A stretch of DNA of 64,000 bases, taken from NCBI RefSeq assembly GCF_009696375.1, contig NZ_VUMD01000016.1, forward strand, positions 30,206-94,205, written 5' to 3'. The position numbers were made by a program, and so were the translations under genes. Numbering within the stretch: position 1 is the first letter of the stretch; each line of letters opens with the position of its first letter. The notes beneath the pieces are model-generated. The model had not been told where the DNA came from. It ran no database searches and saw only the letters and a list, made by a program, of their open reading frames with translations. Source of the stretch: Clostridium porci (GTDB lineage Bacteria > Bacillota > Clostridia > Lachnospirales > Lachnospiraceae). Shown here in pieces: positions 37,358-47,524 of the stretch.

Positions 37358-38491
37358 TTATCTGCAAAACCCTCTGGCACACCTGCGGTTAAACATTTCA
37401 TTAAGCAGAAGCACCTTGATTATATCTCTGAGCCAGGGTGGTCTTGGTCCTGGAGGCGGAGGTACTGGCCGAGGCGGGCGCCCAGGACCGGGGTTCATCG
37501 GCGGACGCCCAGGGCCGGGGTTCATCGGCGGACGCCCAGGACCGGGGTTCATCGGCGGACGCCCAGGACCGGGGTTCATCGGCAGGCGCCCAGGGCCGGG
37601 GTTCATCGGCGGACGCCCAGGACCGGGGTTCATCGGCGGACGCCCAGGACCGGGGTTCATCGGCGGGCGCCCAGGGCCGGGGTTCATCGGCGGGCGCCCA
37701 GGGCCGGGGTTCATCGGCGGGCGCCCAGGACCGGGGTTCATCGGCGGACGCCCAGGGCCGGGGTTCATCGGCGGGCGCCCAGGGCCGGGGTTCATCGGCG
37801 GACGCCCAGGGCCGGGGTTCATCGGCGGGCGCCCAGGGCCGGGGTTCATCGGCGGACGCCCAGGGCCGGGATTCATCGGCGGACGCCCAGGGCCGGGGTT
37901 CATCGGCGGGCGCCCAGGACCGGGGTTCATCGGCGGACGCCCAGGGCCGGGGTTCATCGGCGGGCGCCCAGGGCCGGGGTTCATCGGCGGGCGCCCAGGA
38001 CCGGGGTTCATCGGCGGGCGCCCAGGGCCGGGATTCATCGGCGGACGCCCAGGGCCGGGATTCATCGGCGGACGCCCAGGACCGGGATTCATTGGCGGAC
38101 GCCCATCCCATTCCATATCCTGCATCTCCTGAAATCGTAATTCCTGTGTTTCCAAAGGTTCCAGAGCAAGATCATCTATCAGTGGATTCTTTTTTTCAGC
38201 ACTTTCTTCCTCCTCTAACTGTTCCAAATTCTTGCTAATCTCTTCAGCTTCCATAGCTCTTTGATCTGTTTCTCTTATGTTCCACATACTTCTAATTCGT
38301 TCAATTCCTTCTGAAGAAACCACAGTATCGCAGATAGTATCACAGAGCCGGTTTACCATCATAGGATCTGGAAATTCGTCATACATGGGGCTGTTATCAT
38401 AATCCAACCTGTCACAAGCCTCTGAAACATATTCCTGCAGCATCTTAATACCCGCTGGATACATACTTTTCAAATATTCAATATCCTGCAT
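37358..38491 (-). CDS. Proline-rich tandem-repeat protein of unknown function
   Basis: A 377-residue protein in three parts. Residues 1-129 form an acidic, helical N-terminus (MQDIEYLKSMYPAGIKMLQE, SPMYDEFPDPMMVNRLCDTI) that I associate with a hypothetical family of Lachnospiraceae. Residues 130-336 are exactly 23 tandem copies of the nonapeptide GRPPMNPGP, with only one residue change (RLP for RPP in copy 20). Residues 337-377 read GRPPRPVPPPPGPRPPW, then a short helix and a Cys/Arg tail (NEMFNRRCARGFCR). There is no signal peptide or anchor. The helical ends with a proline-rich spacer fit a cytoplasmic or spore-associated structural protein, but this is inference. Confidence 0.85.
   Translation of the reverse strand: MQDIEYLKSMYPAGIKMLQEYVSEACDRLDYDNSPMYDEFPDPMMVNRLCDTICDTVVSSEGIERIRSMWNIRETDQRAMEAEEISKNLEQLEEEESAEKKNPLIDDLALEPLETQELRFQEMQDMEWDGRPPMNPGPGRPPMNPGPGRPPMNPGPGRPPMNPGPGRPPMNPGPGRPPMNPGPGRPPMNPGPGRPPMNPGPGRPPMNPGPGRPPMNPGPGRPPMNPGPGRPPMNPGPGRPPMNPGPGRPPMNPGPGRPPMNPGPGRPPMNPGPGRPPMNPGPGRPPMNPGPGRPPMNPGPGRLPMNPGPGRPPMNPGPGRPPMNPGPGRPPMNPGPGRPPRPVPPPPGPRPPWLRDIIKVLLLNEMFNRRCARGFCR
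37484..38104. repeat. 27-bp minisatellite, 23 tandem copies
   Basis: 621 bp of uninterrupted 27-bp units, very GC-rich compared with the surrounding sequence. Units differ at a few third positions (gggcgc/ggacgc, ggaccgg/gggccgg), so they are related but not identical copies. All frames on both strands stay open through the array. Confidence 0.97.
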
Positions 38492-38630
38492 CTACTCTTC
38501 CTTTATCAATTTTCTCTTGCTAATATCATATGCAGCTATCTTTGTCATTCTTCCTTGTTTCCTAAAAAAAATAATAAGACGCCCCGGAATAAAACGGCAG
38601 CGTCAAAAAACATATCATATATTTACATGT

Positions 38631-39143
38631 TTAATTCTTTTTAATATATCCTAAAGCCTGCTCCAATGCCTCCTGTTCTTCATTTCCCAGAACAATATCT
38701 GTCTTACCCATATCCACTTCCTTAATATAAAGGTAACATCCTTCTCTGCTATGGACACAGTTCAATATAAAACCACTATTGGTATAATCCAGCATAGCAA
38801 ATGCAAAACTCAGATTTCCACCCATTCCTTTGAATGCATTGTACTTTACAACGCCATATTTCTGGAAAGAGGCCCTAAAGTTCCGGTTCAGGCTACGAAT
38901 AGAATCCTTATTTGCTCTGTCCTCCGCTCTTAAGCTGCGAAGCTCATCCATCTCATCCAGAATCACATCCTCCATTGTTTCTGCATCCTTACCTCGCATA
39001 AAGTAATCATACTTGCGGCTCAAACTTTTAATCTGCATCATATTTGCAACTGCCAATATGAGCAGTAGAATAACCAATGCCAACAATCCCCCAATTATGT
39101 ATGCAGGGTCAAAAGGAATCTGATTTAAAATACTATTATCCAT
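38631..39143 (-). CDS. DUF4446 family protein
   Basis: A 170-residue protein with one N-terminal membrane helix (IIGGLLALVILLLILAVANM, about 16-35), a coiled-coil region, and the family core QKYGVVKYNAFKGMGGNLSF followed by AFAMLDYTNSGFILNCVHSR. It is regularly found next to parB in Clostridia; here it ends the parA-parB operon with a 17-bp gap. Function unknown. Confidence 0.9.
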   Translation of the reverse strand: MDNSILNQIPFDPAYIIGGLLALVILLLILAVANMMQIKSLSRKYDYFMRGKDAETMEDVILDEMDELRSLRAEDRANKDSIRSLNRNFRASFQKYGVVKYNAFKGMGGNLSFAFAMLDYTNSGFILNCVHSREGCYLYIKEVDMGKTDIVLGNEEQEALEQALGYIKKN

Positions 39144-39160
39144 TCTATCTCTCCTTTGTA

Positions 39161-40078
39161 CTAACGAATTGATTCAATCATTTCCACAAGCCGCTCTAGC
39201 TCTGCCTTTGAATAATACTCTATTTCTATACGGCCTTTGTTTTTATCCTTATTATGGATACTCACCTTTGTACCCATAATTGATTTCATCCGTTCTTCCA
39301 AATTCTGATAGATAATCTCCATCGCCTCATCCCTAATTTTTTCTTTTTTTTCATCCTTTTCTGAAGAAGCTTCCTTTACCAAACGCTTTACAAGCTTTTC
39401 CGTTTCTCTTACACTGAGTCTTCCATCCAGGATCAGCTTTGCTGCCTTGAGCTGCAATGTCTTATTCTCCAGAGATAAAAGAGCTCTGGCATGACCACTG
39501 GTTATTAAATTCTGGATCAGCATTTTCTGTATCTGCTCATCCAATTTTAAAAGACGCATAGAGTTAGTAATCGTAGCCCGATTTTTAGCTACTCTAACTG
39601 CGATTTCCTCCTGGGTCAGATTAAATTCCTTCACCAACTGCTGATAAGCCAGGGCTTCCTCAATAGGATTCAGATCTTCTCTTTGAACATTTTCAATAAG
39701 AGCAATTTCCATGGTTTCCTGCCTGCTATATTCTCTTAATACTACAGGAACCTCCTTTAGACCTGCAATTTTAGCTGCCCTCCATCTTCTCTCTCCTGCT
39801 ATTAGTTCATAAAAACTGCCTTTTTTCTGTACCAAAAGAGGCTGTAATATCCCATAACGTTTTATAGATTCAGCCAGCTCTCCCAACTGCTCCTCATTAA
39901 AATCTTTCCTAGGCTGCTCATGGTTGGGTTCAATCAGAGCTAGCTTAACCATCAGCTCTCTTCCATTTTCCTCTGTTTTTTCAGTAGTCTTTCCTTTTAT
40001 ACTTTCCTCCTGGCTCTCTTTTATTACATCTTCTCCGAAAATAGCGCCCAGACCTTTCCCTAATCCTTTTTTCGCCAT
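39161..40078 (-). CDS. parB: Chromosome-partitioning protein ParB (Spo0J)
   Basis: A 305-residue DNA-binding CTPase. MAKKGLGKGLGAIFGED is the ParB start. The N-terminal CTP-binding domain has NHEQPRKDF, and ELIAGERRWRAAKIAGLKEV with the GERRxRA motif. The central helix-turn-helix is LTQEEIAVRVAKNRATITNS; a C-terminal dimerisation region follows. It loads onto parS sites, two of which lie at 40972 and 42076, and spreads to recruit SMC. Overlaps parA by one base. Confidence 0.97.
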   Translation of the reverse strand: MAKKGLGKGLGAIFGEDVIKESQEESIKGKTTEKTEENGRELMVKLALIEPNHEQPRKDFNEEQLGELAESIKRYGILQPLLVQKKGSFYELIAGERRWRAAKIAGLKEVPVVLREYSRQETMEIALIENVQREDLNPIEEALAYQQLVKEFNLTQEEIAVRVAKNRATITNSMRLLKLDEQIQKMLIQNLITSGHARALLSLENKTLQLKAAKLILDGRLSVRETEKLVKRLVKEASSEKDEKKEKIRDEAMEIIYQNLEERMKSIMGTKVSIHNKDKNKGRIEIEYYSKAELERLVEMIESIR

Positions 40079-40848
40079 TATATTTCCTCTCCTCTGCTCA
40101 TTACTTCTGCTGCAAGCATTCGGTAACTCTCTGCTCCTGTTGATCTAGATTCGTACACGTTGATAGACATTCCATGGCTTGGTGCTTCTGCCAAACGGAC
40201 ATTTCTGGGAATAATCGTATTATATATAGTACGATTCAAACTATGCTTAACACTCTCCACAACCTCCAGAGAAAGATTCGTTCTGGCGTCATACATGGTA
40301 AATACCACACCTTCCAGCTCCAACTCAGGATTCAGCTTTCTTTTTACTAAATCGATGGTTTTTAACACCTGATTTAATCCTTCCAGTGCATAATACTCAC
40401 ACTGAATGGGAACTATTACAGTATCAGCTGCTGTCAATGCATTGATAGTCAAAAGATTTAGGGACGGAGGACAATCAATCAGAATAAAATCATATAGATT
40501 TCTTATCCGTTTCAAATAGCCCTGAAGCATAAATTCCTTATTTTCTTCCTCCTGAAATTCTATCTCTGCTCCTGCCAAATTCATATCAGAGGGAAGTAAA
40601 TCCAAATTTGGCTGAATTTCTTTTATAATGCATTTATCTGGAGCTGCCTCCTCTGTAAGCATATGGTATACTGTATTTTCAAAATCTTCCTTTTCAAGCC
40701 CCAGACCGCTGCTTGCATTTCCCTGCGGATCAAAATCCACCAGCAATACATGCTGTCCTGCTTCAGCTAGACATGCAGAAAGATTAATGGCCGTTGTAGT
40801 TTTTCCAACTCCGCCCTTTTGGTTGGTAATTGTAATGATTCGTCCCAT
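40078..40848 (-). CDS. parA: Chromosome-partitioning ATPase ParA (Soj)
   Basis: A 256-residue deviant Walker A ATPase: TNQKGGVGKTTTAINLSACL (KGGVGKTT), LLVDFDPQGNASSGLG, and FILIDCPPSLNLLTINALTA. It works with ParB in origin segregation and regulates DnaA. The first gene of parA-parB-DUF4446; an extended -10 TGCTATAAT lies upstream at about 40905 on the minus strand. Confidence 0.97.
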   Translation of the reverse strand: MGRIITITNQKGGVGKTTTAINLSACLAEAGQHVLLVDFDPQGNASSGLGLEKEDFENTVYHMLTEEAAPDKCIIKEIQPNLDLLPSDMNLAGAEIEFQEEENKEFMLQGYLKRIRNLYDFILIDCPPSLNLLTINALTAADTVIVPIQCEYYALEGLNQVLKTIDLVKRKLNPELELEGVVFTMYDARTNLSLEVVESVKHSLNRTIYNTIIPRNVRLAEAPSHGMSINVYESRSTGAESYRMLAAEVMSRGEEI

Positions 40849-40971
40849 GGTAATGTTTCCTTTCTCGAAAAAACCTCTCCTTTCGATTGCTTTTATGATT
40901 ATAGCACATGCATCTTTCTTTTCCTATAATAAAATAGGACAAACTTATATTTTTCCTTTTTACACAAAAAA

Positions 40972-40987
40972 TGTTTCACGTGAAACA
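40972..40987. promoter_or_regulatory. parS site 1
   Basis: TGTTTCACGTGAAACA, an exact match to the Firmicutes parS consensus TGTTNCACGTGAAACA, 124 bp upstream of parA. Confidence 0.97.
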
Positions 40988-41113
40988 TTTTTCTATCATA
41001 AAACTCTTAAGAATATTTTAATCCTTCGCCCGTTGTAATCCCTTTTAGCTTGTATTATAATTAAGAAAAATAGCACCCAATAAACTGGATGAAAATCAGG
41101 AGAATCAAAATCA

Positions 41114-42064
41114 ATGAAAACCAGAAACAAACTGCTAACCTTACTTATATTATCAGCAGGAGCAAGCACTGCTACCGCTCTTATTAATAAAGCCGTTAAG
41201 CTATCCGCCACCTCCCGCAATATACTTCAGGAGACAGAAGCACATTGTTTTAAATGGAGGCTTGGAAACATCCATTATACTAAGTCTGGCAACGGAAAGC
41301 CCGTCCTGCTTATCCACAACCTGTCTCCTGCATTCTGTGGATATGAGTGGAAAAATTTATCTGATAAGCTGTCAGAAAATTATACCGTCTATACCATAGA
41401 CTTATTAGGTTTTGGACGTTCAGAAAAACCAAATCTTACCTATACAAATTATCTCTATGTTCAGCTTATATGCGATTTTATCAAATCTGAGATAGGCCAT
41501 AGGACTGACCTTATTACCTCCGGATCATCTGCTGCATTGGGAGCCATGTCCTGTTGCAACAGCCCAGAGCTTTTTCATAGGCTTCTTTTTATTAATCCTG
41601 AATCACTGCTTTCCTGCAGTCAAATTCCAGGAAAGAATGCCAAGCTCTATAAACTTTTCCTAGATCTTCCGATTGTTGGTACTCTTATTTATAACATTGC
41701 CTACAGCAAACAGTCTATTATAAAAGAGTTTATGACGAATCTATATTACAATCCATATTCTGTTAAAACTAAAATGATAGATGCCTGTCATGAAGCTGCT
41801 CACCTTGGTGACTCTCCAAAATCTGCATATGCCAGCATTAAATGCAACTATATAAAGTGTAATATCTCTAATGCTTTGAGAAAAATTGATAATAGTATTT
41901 ATCTCATTGGCAGCAATGTGGAAGGAATGAAGGAATGTATGAGGGAGTATAAGGAGTGTAATCCTGCGATAGAAACCGCAACAATTCCCAATGTGAAGCT
42001 ACTTCCTCATATGGAAAAGCCTACTGATGTTTATAATTTAATTTTAACTTTTTTTTCATTATAA
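41114..42064 (+). CDS. Alpha/beta-hydrolase fold protein
   Basis: A 316-residue protein with a hydrophobic N-terminus (LLTLLILSAGASTATALINK) that is a signal or membrane anchor. The fold is clear: PVLLIHNLSPAFCGYEWKNL (oxyanion region, HN instead of the common HG), YTVYTIDLLGFGRSEKPNLT, nucleophile elbow TSGSSAALGAMSC, and the C-terminal His in KLLPHMEKP. Substrate unknown. It lies between the two parS sites and points away from parA, within the origin domain. Confidence 0.85.
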   Translation: MKTRNKLLTLLILSAGASTATALINKAVKLSATSRNILQETEAHCFKWRLGNIHYTKSGNGKPVLLIHNLSPAFCGYEWKNLSDKLSENYTVYTIDLLGFGRSEKPNLTYTNYLYVQLICDFIKSEIGHRTDLITSGSSAALGAMSCCNSPELFHRLLFINPESLLSCSQIPGKNAKLYKLFLDLPIVGTLIYNIAYSKQSIIKEFMTNLYYNPYSVKTKMIDACHEAAHLGDSPKSAYASIKCNYIKCNISNALRKIDNSIYLIGSNVEGMKECMREYKECNPAIETATIPNVKLLPHMEKPTDVYNLILTFFSL

Positions 42065-42075
42065 TCAAAAAGGAA

Positions 42076-42091
42076 TGTTTCACGTGAAACA
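42076..42091. promoter_or_regulatory. parS site 2
   Basis: Second exact TGTTTCACGTGAAACA, 12 bp after the hydrolase stop and about 1.1 kb from site 1. Confidence 0.97.
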
Positions 42092-42168
42092 TTTGGTTTG
42101 AAAAATTCACTCCGAACTCTTTCTTTTATACAGAAATCAACAATCCAATAAATGAAAGGAAACAAGCC

Positions 42169-42999
42169 ATGCTACGAATCGGAAGTCACCTGTCGTCATC
42201 AAAGGGATACCTGTCCATGGGGAAAGAAGCCCTACAGATAAATGCCAATACGTTTCAATTCTTTACCCGAAATCCTCGGGGAGGCAATGCAAAAGCAATT
42301 AACAAAGATGACATAAAATGTTTTCTATCCTTAGCTGAAAATGAAAATATCACACCTATTTTGGCTCATGCACCCTATACCCTCAATGCTTGCTCCGCAG
42401 ACCCAGCTCTTAGAGATTTTGCTAAAAGAACCATGGCTGACGATCTTGCGCGTTTAGAATATACACCTGGAAACATGTACAATTTTCATCCTGGCAGTCA
42501 TGTAAAACAGGGGGTAGAAGTTGGAATTTCCTACATTTCAGAAATGATCAATGAAATTCTTACTCCTGAACAACACACCATTGTCCTTCTGGAAACTATG
42601 GCAGGTAAGGGAAGTGAGATAGGAGGACGTTTTGAAGAGCTAAAAGAAATACTGAATCGCATAGAACTCTCCCAGCATATGGGCATATGTTTAGATACCT
42701 GTCACGTCTGGGATGGAGGCTATGATATCGCGAATCATTTGGATGAGGTTCTCACAGAATTTGATAAAATCATCGGTCTTCAACATCTAAAAGCCATTCA
42801 TCTAAACGACAGTATGAATCCTCTGGGAGCTCATAAGGATCGTCATGCAAAATTAGGAGAGGGTCATATTGGATTAGATACCTTTAAGCGTATCGTTAAT
42901 CATCCTGTTTTAAAATCACTGCCTTTTTATTTGGAAACTCCCAATAATCTGGATGGGTATGCAAGAGAGATACAAATGATGCGGGAATCCTCCATTTAG
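42169..42999 (+). CDS. nfo: Endonuclease IV (AP endonuclease)
   Basis: A 276-residue tri-zinc AP endonuclease that nicks abasic sites in base-excision repair. Family landmarks: [111 protein letters not shown], and YLETPN. The metal-ligand His, Asp and Glu residues in these motifs are intact. Confidence 0.97.
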   Translation: MLRIGSHLSSSKGYLSMGKEALQINANTFQFFTRNPRGGNAKAINKDDIKCFLSLAENENITPILAHAPYTLNACSADPALRDFAKRTMADDLARLEYTPGNMYNFHPGSHVKQGVEVGISYISEMINEILTPEQHTIVLLETMAGKGSEIGGRFEELKEILNRIELSQHMGICLDTCHVWDGGYDIANHLDEVLTEFDKIIGLQHLKAIHLNDSMNPLGAHKDRHAKLGEGHIGLDTFKRIVNHPVLKSLPFYLETPNNLDGYAREIQMMRESSI

Positions 43000-43355
43000 C
43001 TTTCTATCTTCCAGATAAAATGCACATTGCTCATCCACACATACCTTCATCCAGGTGAATACATAAATAGAAATTCGGGAAACTACCTCCCTAAAGTCGT
43101 TTAGGTAATGCCTTATTAACGATTCTCCAAAAGCTATCGTAGTATTTGAATAGGAATTACAATCAAAGGAGCCTAGACAGCAGAAAATTCAATTAGAATA
43201 TAGCCTTTATTCCCGGTGGTTTGCTTACTAATTCAATATCCTACTAAAAATACGGTTTCAAATAACCTTTATAGCCATTATTGGAACCGTATTTAATTGG
43301 CAGAATTTCGTAAATACTTATGTTTCATACACTCCACAGCGCTTATAAATATCCC
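43000..43355. other. Convergent intergenic region between nfo and rsmG
   Basis: No gene. ACTACCT and TAGGTA arms (about 43083-43110) form a weak dyad; repeat copy C follows and probably terminates both flanking genes. Confidence 0.5.
43245..43295 (+). repeat. Dispersed hairpin repeat, copy C
   Basis: AAATACGGTTTC and GGAACCGTATTT arms around a loop containing CCTTTATAGCCATTA; followed by TTCGTAAATACTTATG, which matches the right flank of copy D. Confidence 0.7.
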
Positions 43356-44105
43356 TTATTCCAAAGGCTCCTTAGCAGGAATTCCCGCTTTTCTGGGATA
43401 TTTTTTTGACAAGATCCTGCTTTTTTTAATTATTACCAATGACCTGGCAGCATCACTTCCAGGCAGTATAAATTTTTTTAGTCCTACTATTGTTCCTCCT
43501 AACATATCAATCGCCTTCTTCGCCTGCTCCAGCTCTGCCTCTATCTCTCCTGACTTATAGGAGATAAATAATCCGTCAACCTTTATGAAAGGCATGCAAT
43601 ATTCTGAAAGAGTAGAAAGATTAGCTACCGCTCTGGAAACACATAGATTATAGTTCTCCCTGTGCTCCACCTTTCTGCCTGTATCCTCAGCTCTTCCATG
43701 TATACATTTCACATACTCCAGACCTAATTTATCGCAAACTCCCTGCAAAAATTTTACTCTCTTATTTAAAGAATCCAATAAGGTAACTTTCATTTCAGGA
43801 AATGCAATTTTCAATGGAATTCCAGGAAATCCGGCTCCTGTACCCACATCAATTAATGTTTTTTCCCCCTCCAGGTATCTTTTAAATTCATCTGCACCTC
43901 CAAAAGCCCTCACCAATGATAGGCTGTCGCTAAAATGTTTTGTTACAACCTCCTTCTCTTCCGTTATGGAAGTCAGATTCATCACTTTATTTGTTTCTAT
44001 CAGCATTTTATAGTAGGTGTAGAACTGCTCAAGCTGTCTATCATTCAGATCGATAGCAAGCTCCTCCACTTCCTTCTTCATCTGTCTGCAAAAACTATCT
44101 GTCAT
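43356..44105 (-). CDS. rsmG: 16S rRNA (guanine-N7) methyltransferase RsmG
   Basis: A 249-residue SAM-dependent enzyme that methylates G527 of 16S rRNA. Core: MNLTSITEEKEVVTKHFSDS, LIDVGTGAGFPGIPLKIAFP (SAM site), LLDSLNKRVKFL, CVSRAVANLSTLSEYCMPF. It lies 12 bp after mnmG in the leftward origin cluster. Loss of RsmG gives low-level streptomycin resistance. Confidence 0.97.
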   Translation of the reverse strand: MTDSFCRQMKKEVEELAIDLNDRQLEQFYTYYKMLIETNKVMNLTSITEEKEVVTKHFSDSLSLVRAFGGADEFKRYLEGEKTLIDVGTGAGFPGIPLKIAFPEMKVTLLDSLNKRVKFLQGVCDKLGLEYVKCIHGRAEDTGRKVEHRENYNLCVSRAVANLSTLSEYCMPFIKVDGLFISYKSGEIEAELEQAKKAIDMLGGTIVGLKKFILPGSDAARSLVIIKKSRILSKKYPRKAGIPAKEPLE

Positions 44106-44117
44106 ACCTCTTTCCTT

Positions 44118-45992
44118 TCACTTTCTCTTTGTAAAATGAACTAAAAGAACTGATATATCTGCCGGTGAAACCCCTGATATACGTGATGCCTGACCTATGG
44201 TAGCAGGCTGAATCCGATTAAGCTTCTGTACTGCCTCTCTGCGCAAACTCTTTATCTGGGAATAATCAAACTCTTCCGGCAATCTTTTTCCCTCCAGTTT
44301 TTTGAATTGAGCTACCTGCTGAAGCTGCCGTTTTATATATCCTTCATATTTAATTTCAATATTAACCTGCTCTTGCACATCCAAAGGCAAATTTGGTCTG
44401 TCCTTATCCAGCTCTGCAAGCTTTAAATAATCCAGCTCAGGTCGTCTCACCAGCTCTGATAGCGTAATACCAGATTTAAGTACAGTACTTCCATATTTTT
44501 CCAATATTTCTTGAACTTGGGAATCTACTCCTATATTTACCCTGCCAAGTCGTTTTATTTCCTGAGCAATCTCATCCTTTTTTTTAAGAAGCTTTTCATA
44601 TTCCTCATCACTTACAAGTCCAATATCATACCCAATCTTTCTAAGCCTGAGATCTGCATTATCCTGACGCAAAAGAAGCCTGTATTCTGCCCTGGAAGTC
44701 ATCATCCGATAAGGCTCATAATTTTCCTTTGTAACCAGATCATCAATAAGTACTCCTATATAAGCCTGGGATCGGTCAAGAACAATCTGATTACGCCCAA
44801 GCACCCTCATAGCAGCATTTACACCTGCCATAAATCCCTGAACTGCCGCTTCCTCATAACCGGAGCTTCCATTAAACTGCCCTCCTGCAAAAAGCCCTTC
44901 TATTTTCTTAAATTCAAGAGTAGCTTTAAGCTGAAGGGAATTAATGCAGTCATATTCAATAGCATAGGCATTTCTTACAATCCTTACCTTTTCCAGTCCC
45001 GGTACCGTTCGATACATAGCATATTGTACATCCTCAGGAAGGGAACTGCTCATACCTCCCAAATACATCTCATTGGTATAAAGTCCTTCAGGCTCCACAA
45101 ATACCTGATGCCGGCTCTTATCAGGAAACCTGACTACTTTATCTTCTATAGAAGGACAATATCTAGGCCCTGTTCCTTCAATAGCTCCAGAAAATAAAGG
45201 CGAACGTTTCAGATTCTCCTTTATTATTCTATGAGTCTCCTCATTGGTATAAGTAAGCCAACAGGAAATTTGATCCTTCTGCACAGTCTCCGGGTCTGTA
45301 GAAAAGGAAAAGGGAACCACTCGTTCATCTCCAAACTGCTCCTCCATTTTAGAAAAGTCTATGCTTCTTTTATCTACTCTGGCCGGAGTCCCTGTTTTAA
45401 AACGAAGCAGTCCTACACCATTCTCCCTCAGAGAATCGGTGAGGTAATTAGCAGCCTGAAGTCCGTTAGGTCCCGTAGGATTGCTCACATCTCCATAGAT
45501 ACATCGCGCCTTCAGATAAGTTCCTGTACAAAGCACCACCCCCTTAGCTTTGTAAATGGTTCCTGAGCTAACCTTTACTCCCTGAATCCTGCCCTTTTCC
45601 ACTATAATCTCAGACACCTCCGACTGACGAATGGTAAGATGATCCGTATTTTCCAGAGTGTTTCTCATCTGTCTGCTGTATTCCTGCTTATCTGCCTGGG
45701 CTCTCAGGGAATGAACAGCCGGTCCCTTCGATTCATTGAGCATTTTTGACTGAATAAAGGTTTTATCTATATTTCTCCCCATTTCCCCGCCCAGTGCATC
45801 CAGTTCCCTTACCAGATGTCCCTTAGAGCTTCCTCCTACATTGGGATTACAAGGCATCAGAGCAATGCTGTCCACACTGATTGTAAAAATAATCGTTTCC
45901 AGCCCCAATCTGGCGCAGGCCAGGGCTGCCTCGCATCCCGCATGTCCGGCACCTACCACTACAATATCATAGGTTTCTTCCAAATATGGCAT
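44118..45992 (-). CDS. mnmG: tRNA uridine 5-carboxymethylaminomethyl modification enzyme MnmG (GidA)
   Basis: A 624-residue FAD protein that with MnmE modifies the wobble uridine of tRNAs. Motifs: [20 protein letters not shown] (FAD), [60 protein letters not shown], and [19 protein letters not shown]. The ATG at 45992 is 12 bp after GAGG; an ATG at 46004 directly abuts the same GAGG and is less likely. Confidence 0.96.
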   Translation of the reverse strand: MPYLEETYDIVVVGAGHAGCEAALACARLGLETIIFTISVDSIALMPCNPNVGGSSKGHLVRELDALGGEMGRNIDKTFIQSKMLNESKGPAVHSLRAQADKQEYSRQMRNTLENTDHLTIRQSEVSEIIVEKGRIQGVKVSSGTIYKAKGVVLCTGTYLKARCIYGDVSNPTGPNGLQAANYLTDSLRENGVGLLRFKTGTPARVDKRSIDFSKMEEQFGDERVVPFSFSTDPETVQKDQISCWLTYTNEETHRIIKENLKRSPLFSGAIEGTGPRYCPSIEDKVVRFPDKSRHQVFVEPEGLYTNEMYLGGMSSSLPEDVQYAMYRTVPGLEKVRIVRNAYAIEYDCINSLQLKATLEFKKIEGLFAGGQFNGSSGYEEAAVQGFMAGVNAAMRVLGRNQIVLDRSQAYIGVLIDDLVTKENYEPYRMMTSRAEYRLLLRQDNADLRLRKIGYDIGLVSDEEYEKLLKKKDEIAQEIKRLGRVNIGVDSQVQEILEKYGSTVLKSGITLSELVRRPELDYLKLAELDKDRPNLPLDVQEQVNIEIKYEGYIKRQLQQVAQFKKLEGKRLPEEFDYSQIKSLRREAVQKLNRIQPATIGQASRISGVSPADISVLLVHFTKRK

Positions 45993-46030
45993 AATAATAT
46001 CCATCCTCTTCCATTTTCAAACAATTCCTG

Positions 46031-47410
46031 TTATTTACCTGTACAAAATCTGGAAAATATTTCATTTACCAAATCATCATCCACCGCTTCTCCCAGAATA
46101 AAGCCTAACTGCTCATAGGAATCCATCAAATCAATGGAATAAAAATCTTCAGGCATACCGGCCTTTACACTTTCCTTAACCCTTCTAAGACTGGCAAAAG
46201 CCTGTTCCAGAGCTTCCTTATGGCGAACATTTGTAATATATACCTGATCATTTAAGTTAAGCTCTCCATAATAAAACATACGTTTTATCTCCTGTTCCAG
46301 TTCCTCAATTCCCTGTTCTTCCTTGGCAGATATAGAAATTACTTTATTTCCAGAAAGCTTTTCCAGTATTTTCTTTTCCACCTTAAGGTTCAAATCTGAT
46401 TTATTCAGAAGGATAATAGAACGTTTATCCCTTATCAGCTTCATTATCTCCCGATCCCTTTCATCCAAAGGAACGGAACCGTCCACCACATAAATAATTA
46501 AATCTCCTTCTTTGGCTGCCTTCAGCGCTCGCTCTACGCCAATTTTTTCAACCACATCCTCCGTATTTCGAATTCCTGCTGTGTCCACCACATTTAAACT
46601 GATACCCTGCAAATATACATGCTCCTCCAAGGTATCTCTGGTTGTTCCGGCAATTTCAGTTACAATCGCCCTCTCCTCTCCTAAAAGTACATTCATAAGA
46701 GAGGATTTTCCAGCATTTGGCTTTCCCAAAATTACTGTCTTAATTCCTTCCTTTATTACCCTGCCATTATCTGCTGATCGGATCAAAATCTCCAGTTCAT
46801 CCATAAAAGAATTTAGAGCACTCATAATATGCGTTCCATATCCATCCAAGCTAATATGCTCCGGATCATCCAGAGCCGACTCAATAAAAGCAATTTCATA
46901 CAATATTCCGCTTCTAAGCTTTCGTATTTTTTTTGATACCGAACCACCTAACTGGCCTACAGAGTTATTCAAAGCATATTCATTGGTAGCGTGAATAATA
47001 TCTGCCACTGCCTCTGCCTGTGCCAGATCAAGCCTTCCATTTAAAAAGGCCCTTTTGGTAAATTCTCCCGGCTCTGCTGCCCTTGCTCCGTGATGGATCA
47101 CTGCGTCCAGCATCCTTTTCACCATAAGAATACCTCCATGGCAGTCAATTTCTACCGTATCCTCTCCTGTATAGCTGTGAGGACCCTTCATAATAAGAAC
47201 CAATGCCTCATCAATTTTTTGTTCCCCATCATAAATGAATCCATAGTGAACCGTATGAGTTTTTGCCTCGCTTAATTTCACAAACGCTCCAGCCTTATTC
47301 CGATATATCTGATCAATCAAAGAAAATGCCTCGCTGCCGCTAATCCTTATAATTCCTATACCGGAGGGACTCATCCCTGTTGCTATGGCTGCTATCGTAT
47401 CTGCTTTCAT
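46031..47410 (-). CDS. mnmE: tRNA modification GTPase MnmE
   Basis: A 459-residue GTPase, partner of MnmG. Begins MKADTIAAIATGMSPSGIGI after AAAGGGAAG. N-terminal folate-binding domain (GEFTKRAFLNGRLDLAQAEA), G domain with P-loop LGKPNAGKSSLMNVLLGE, switch TEIAGTTRDTLEE, VDTAGIRNTED and NKSDL, and the C-terminal FCTGK with the catalytic Cys. Lies 38 bp upstream of mnmG. Confidence 0.97.
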   Translation of the reverse strand: MKADTIAAIATGMSPSGIGIIRISGSEAFSLIDQIYRNKAGAFVKLSEAKTHTVHYGFIYDGEQKIDEALVLIMKGPHSYTGEDTVEIDCHGGILMVKRMLDAVIHHGARAAEPGEFTKRAFLNGRLDLAQAEAVADIIHATNEYALNNSVGQLGGSVSKKIRKLRSGILYEIAFIESALDDPEHISLDGYGTHIMSALNSFMDELEILIRSADNGRVIKEGIKTVILGKPNAGKSSLMNVLLGEERAIVTEIAGTTRDTLEEHVYLQGISLNVVDTAGIRNTEDVVEKIGVERALKAAKEGDLIIYVVDGSVPLDERDREIMKLIRDKRSIILLNKSDLNLKVEKKILEKLSGNKVISISAKEEQGIEELEQEIKRMFYYGELNLNDQVYITNVRHKEALEQAFASLRRVKESVKAGMPEDFYSIDLMDSYEQLGFILGEAVDDDLVNEIFSRFCTGK

Positions 47411-47524
47411 CTGCTTCCCTTTCAATCTGACTAAGCTTAAATAATATAGATCAAAAAGGCCGTCGCTTCTGCAACAGCCTCTTAGCTTCTTATCTCAGAC
47501 ACGCGAAAGCGCACTTACTGAGAG

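Noticed and set aside
37484..38104. CRISPR array
   Set aside because: Units are contiguous with no unique spacers and are in frame with a protein.
37166..38238. Several long open frames across the minisatellite on both strands (Arg/His-rich, Gly/Phe-rich, Ser/Ala-rich)
   Set aside because: They are by-products of a stop-free 27-bp unit. Only the minus-strand frame 37358-38491 extends into non-repetitive sequence with sensible composition at both ends.
43080..43140. Possible small RNA or riboswitch between nfo and rsmG
   Set aside because: Only a weak dyad; the region lies at convergent 3' ends, and no promoter is visible.
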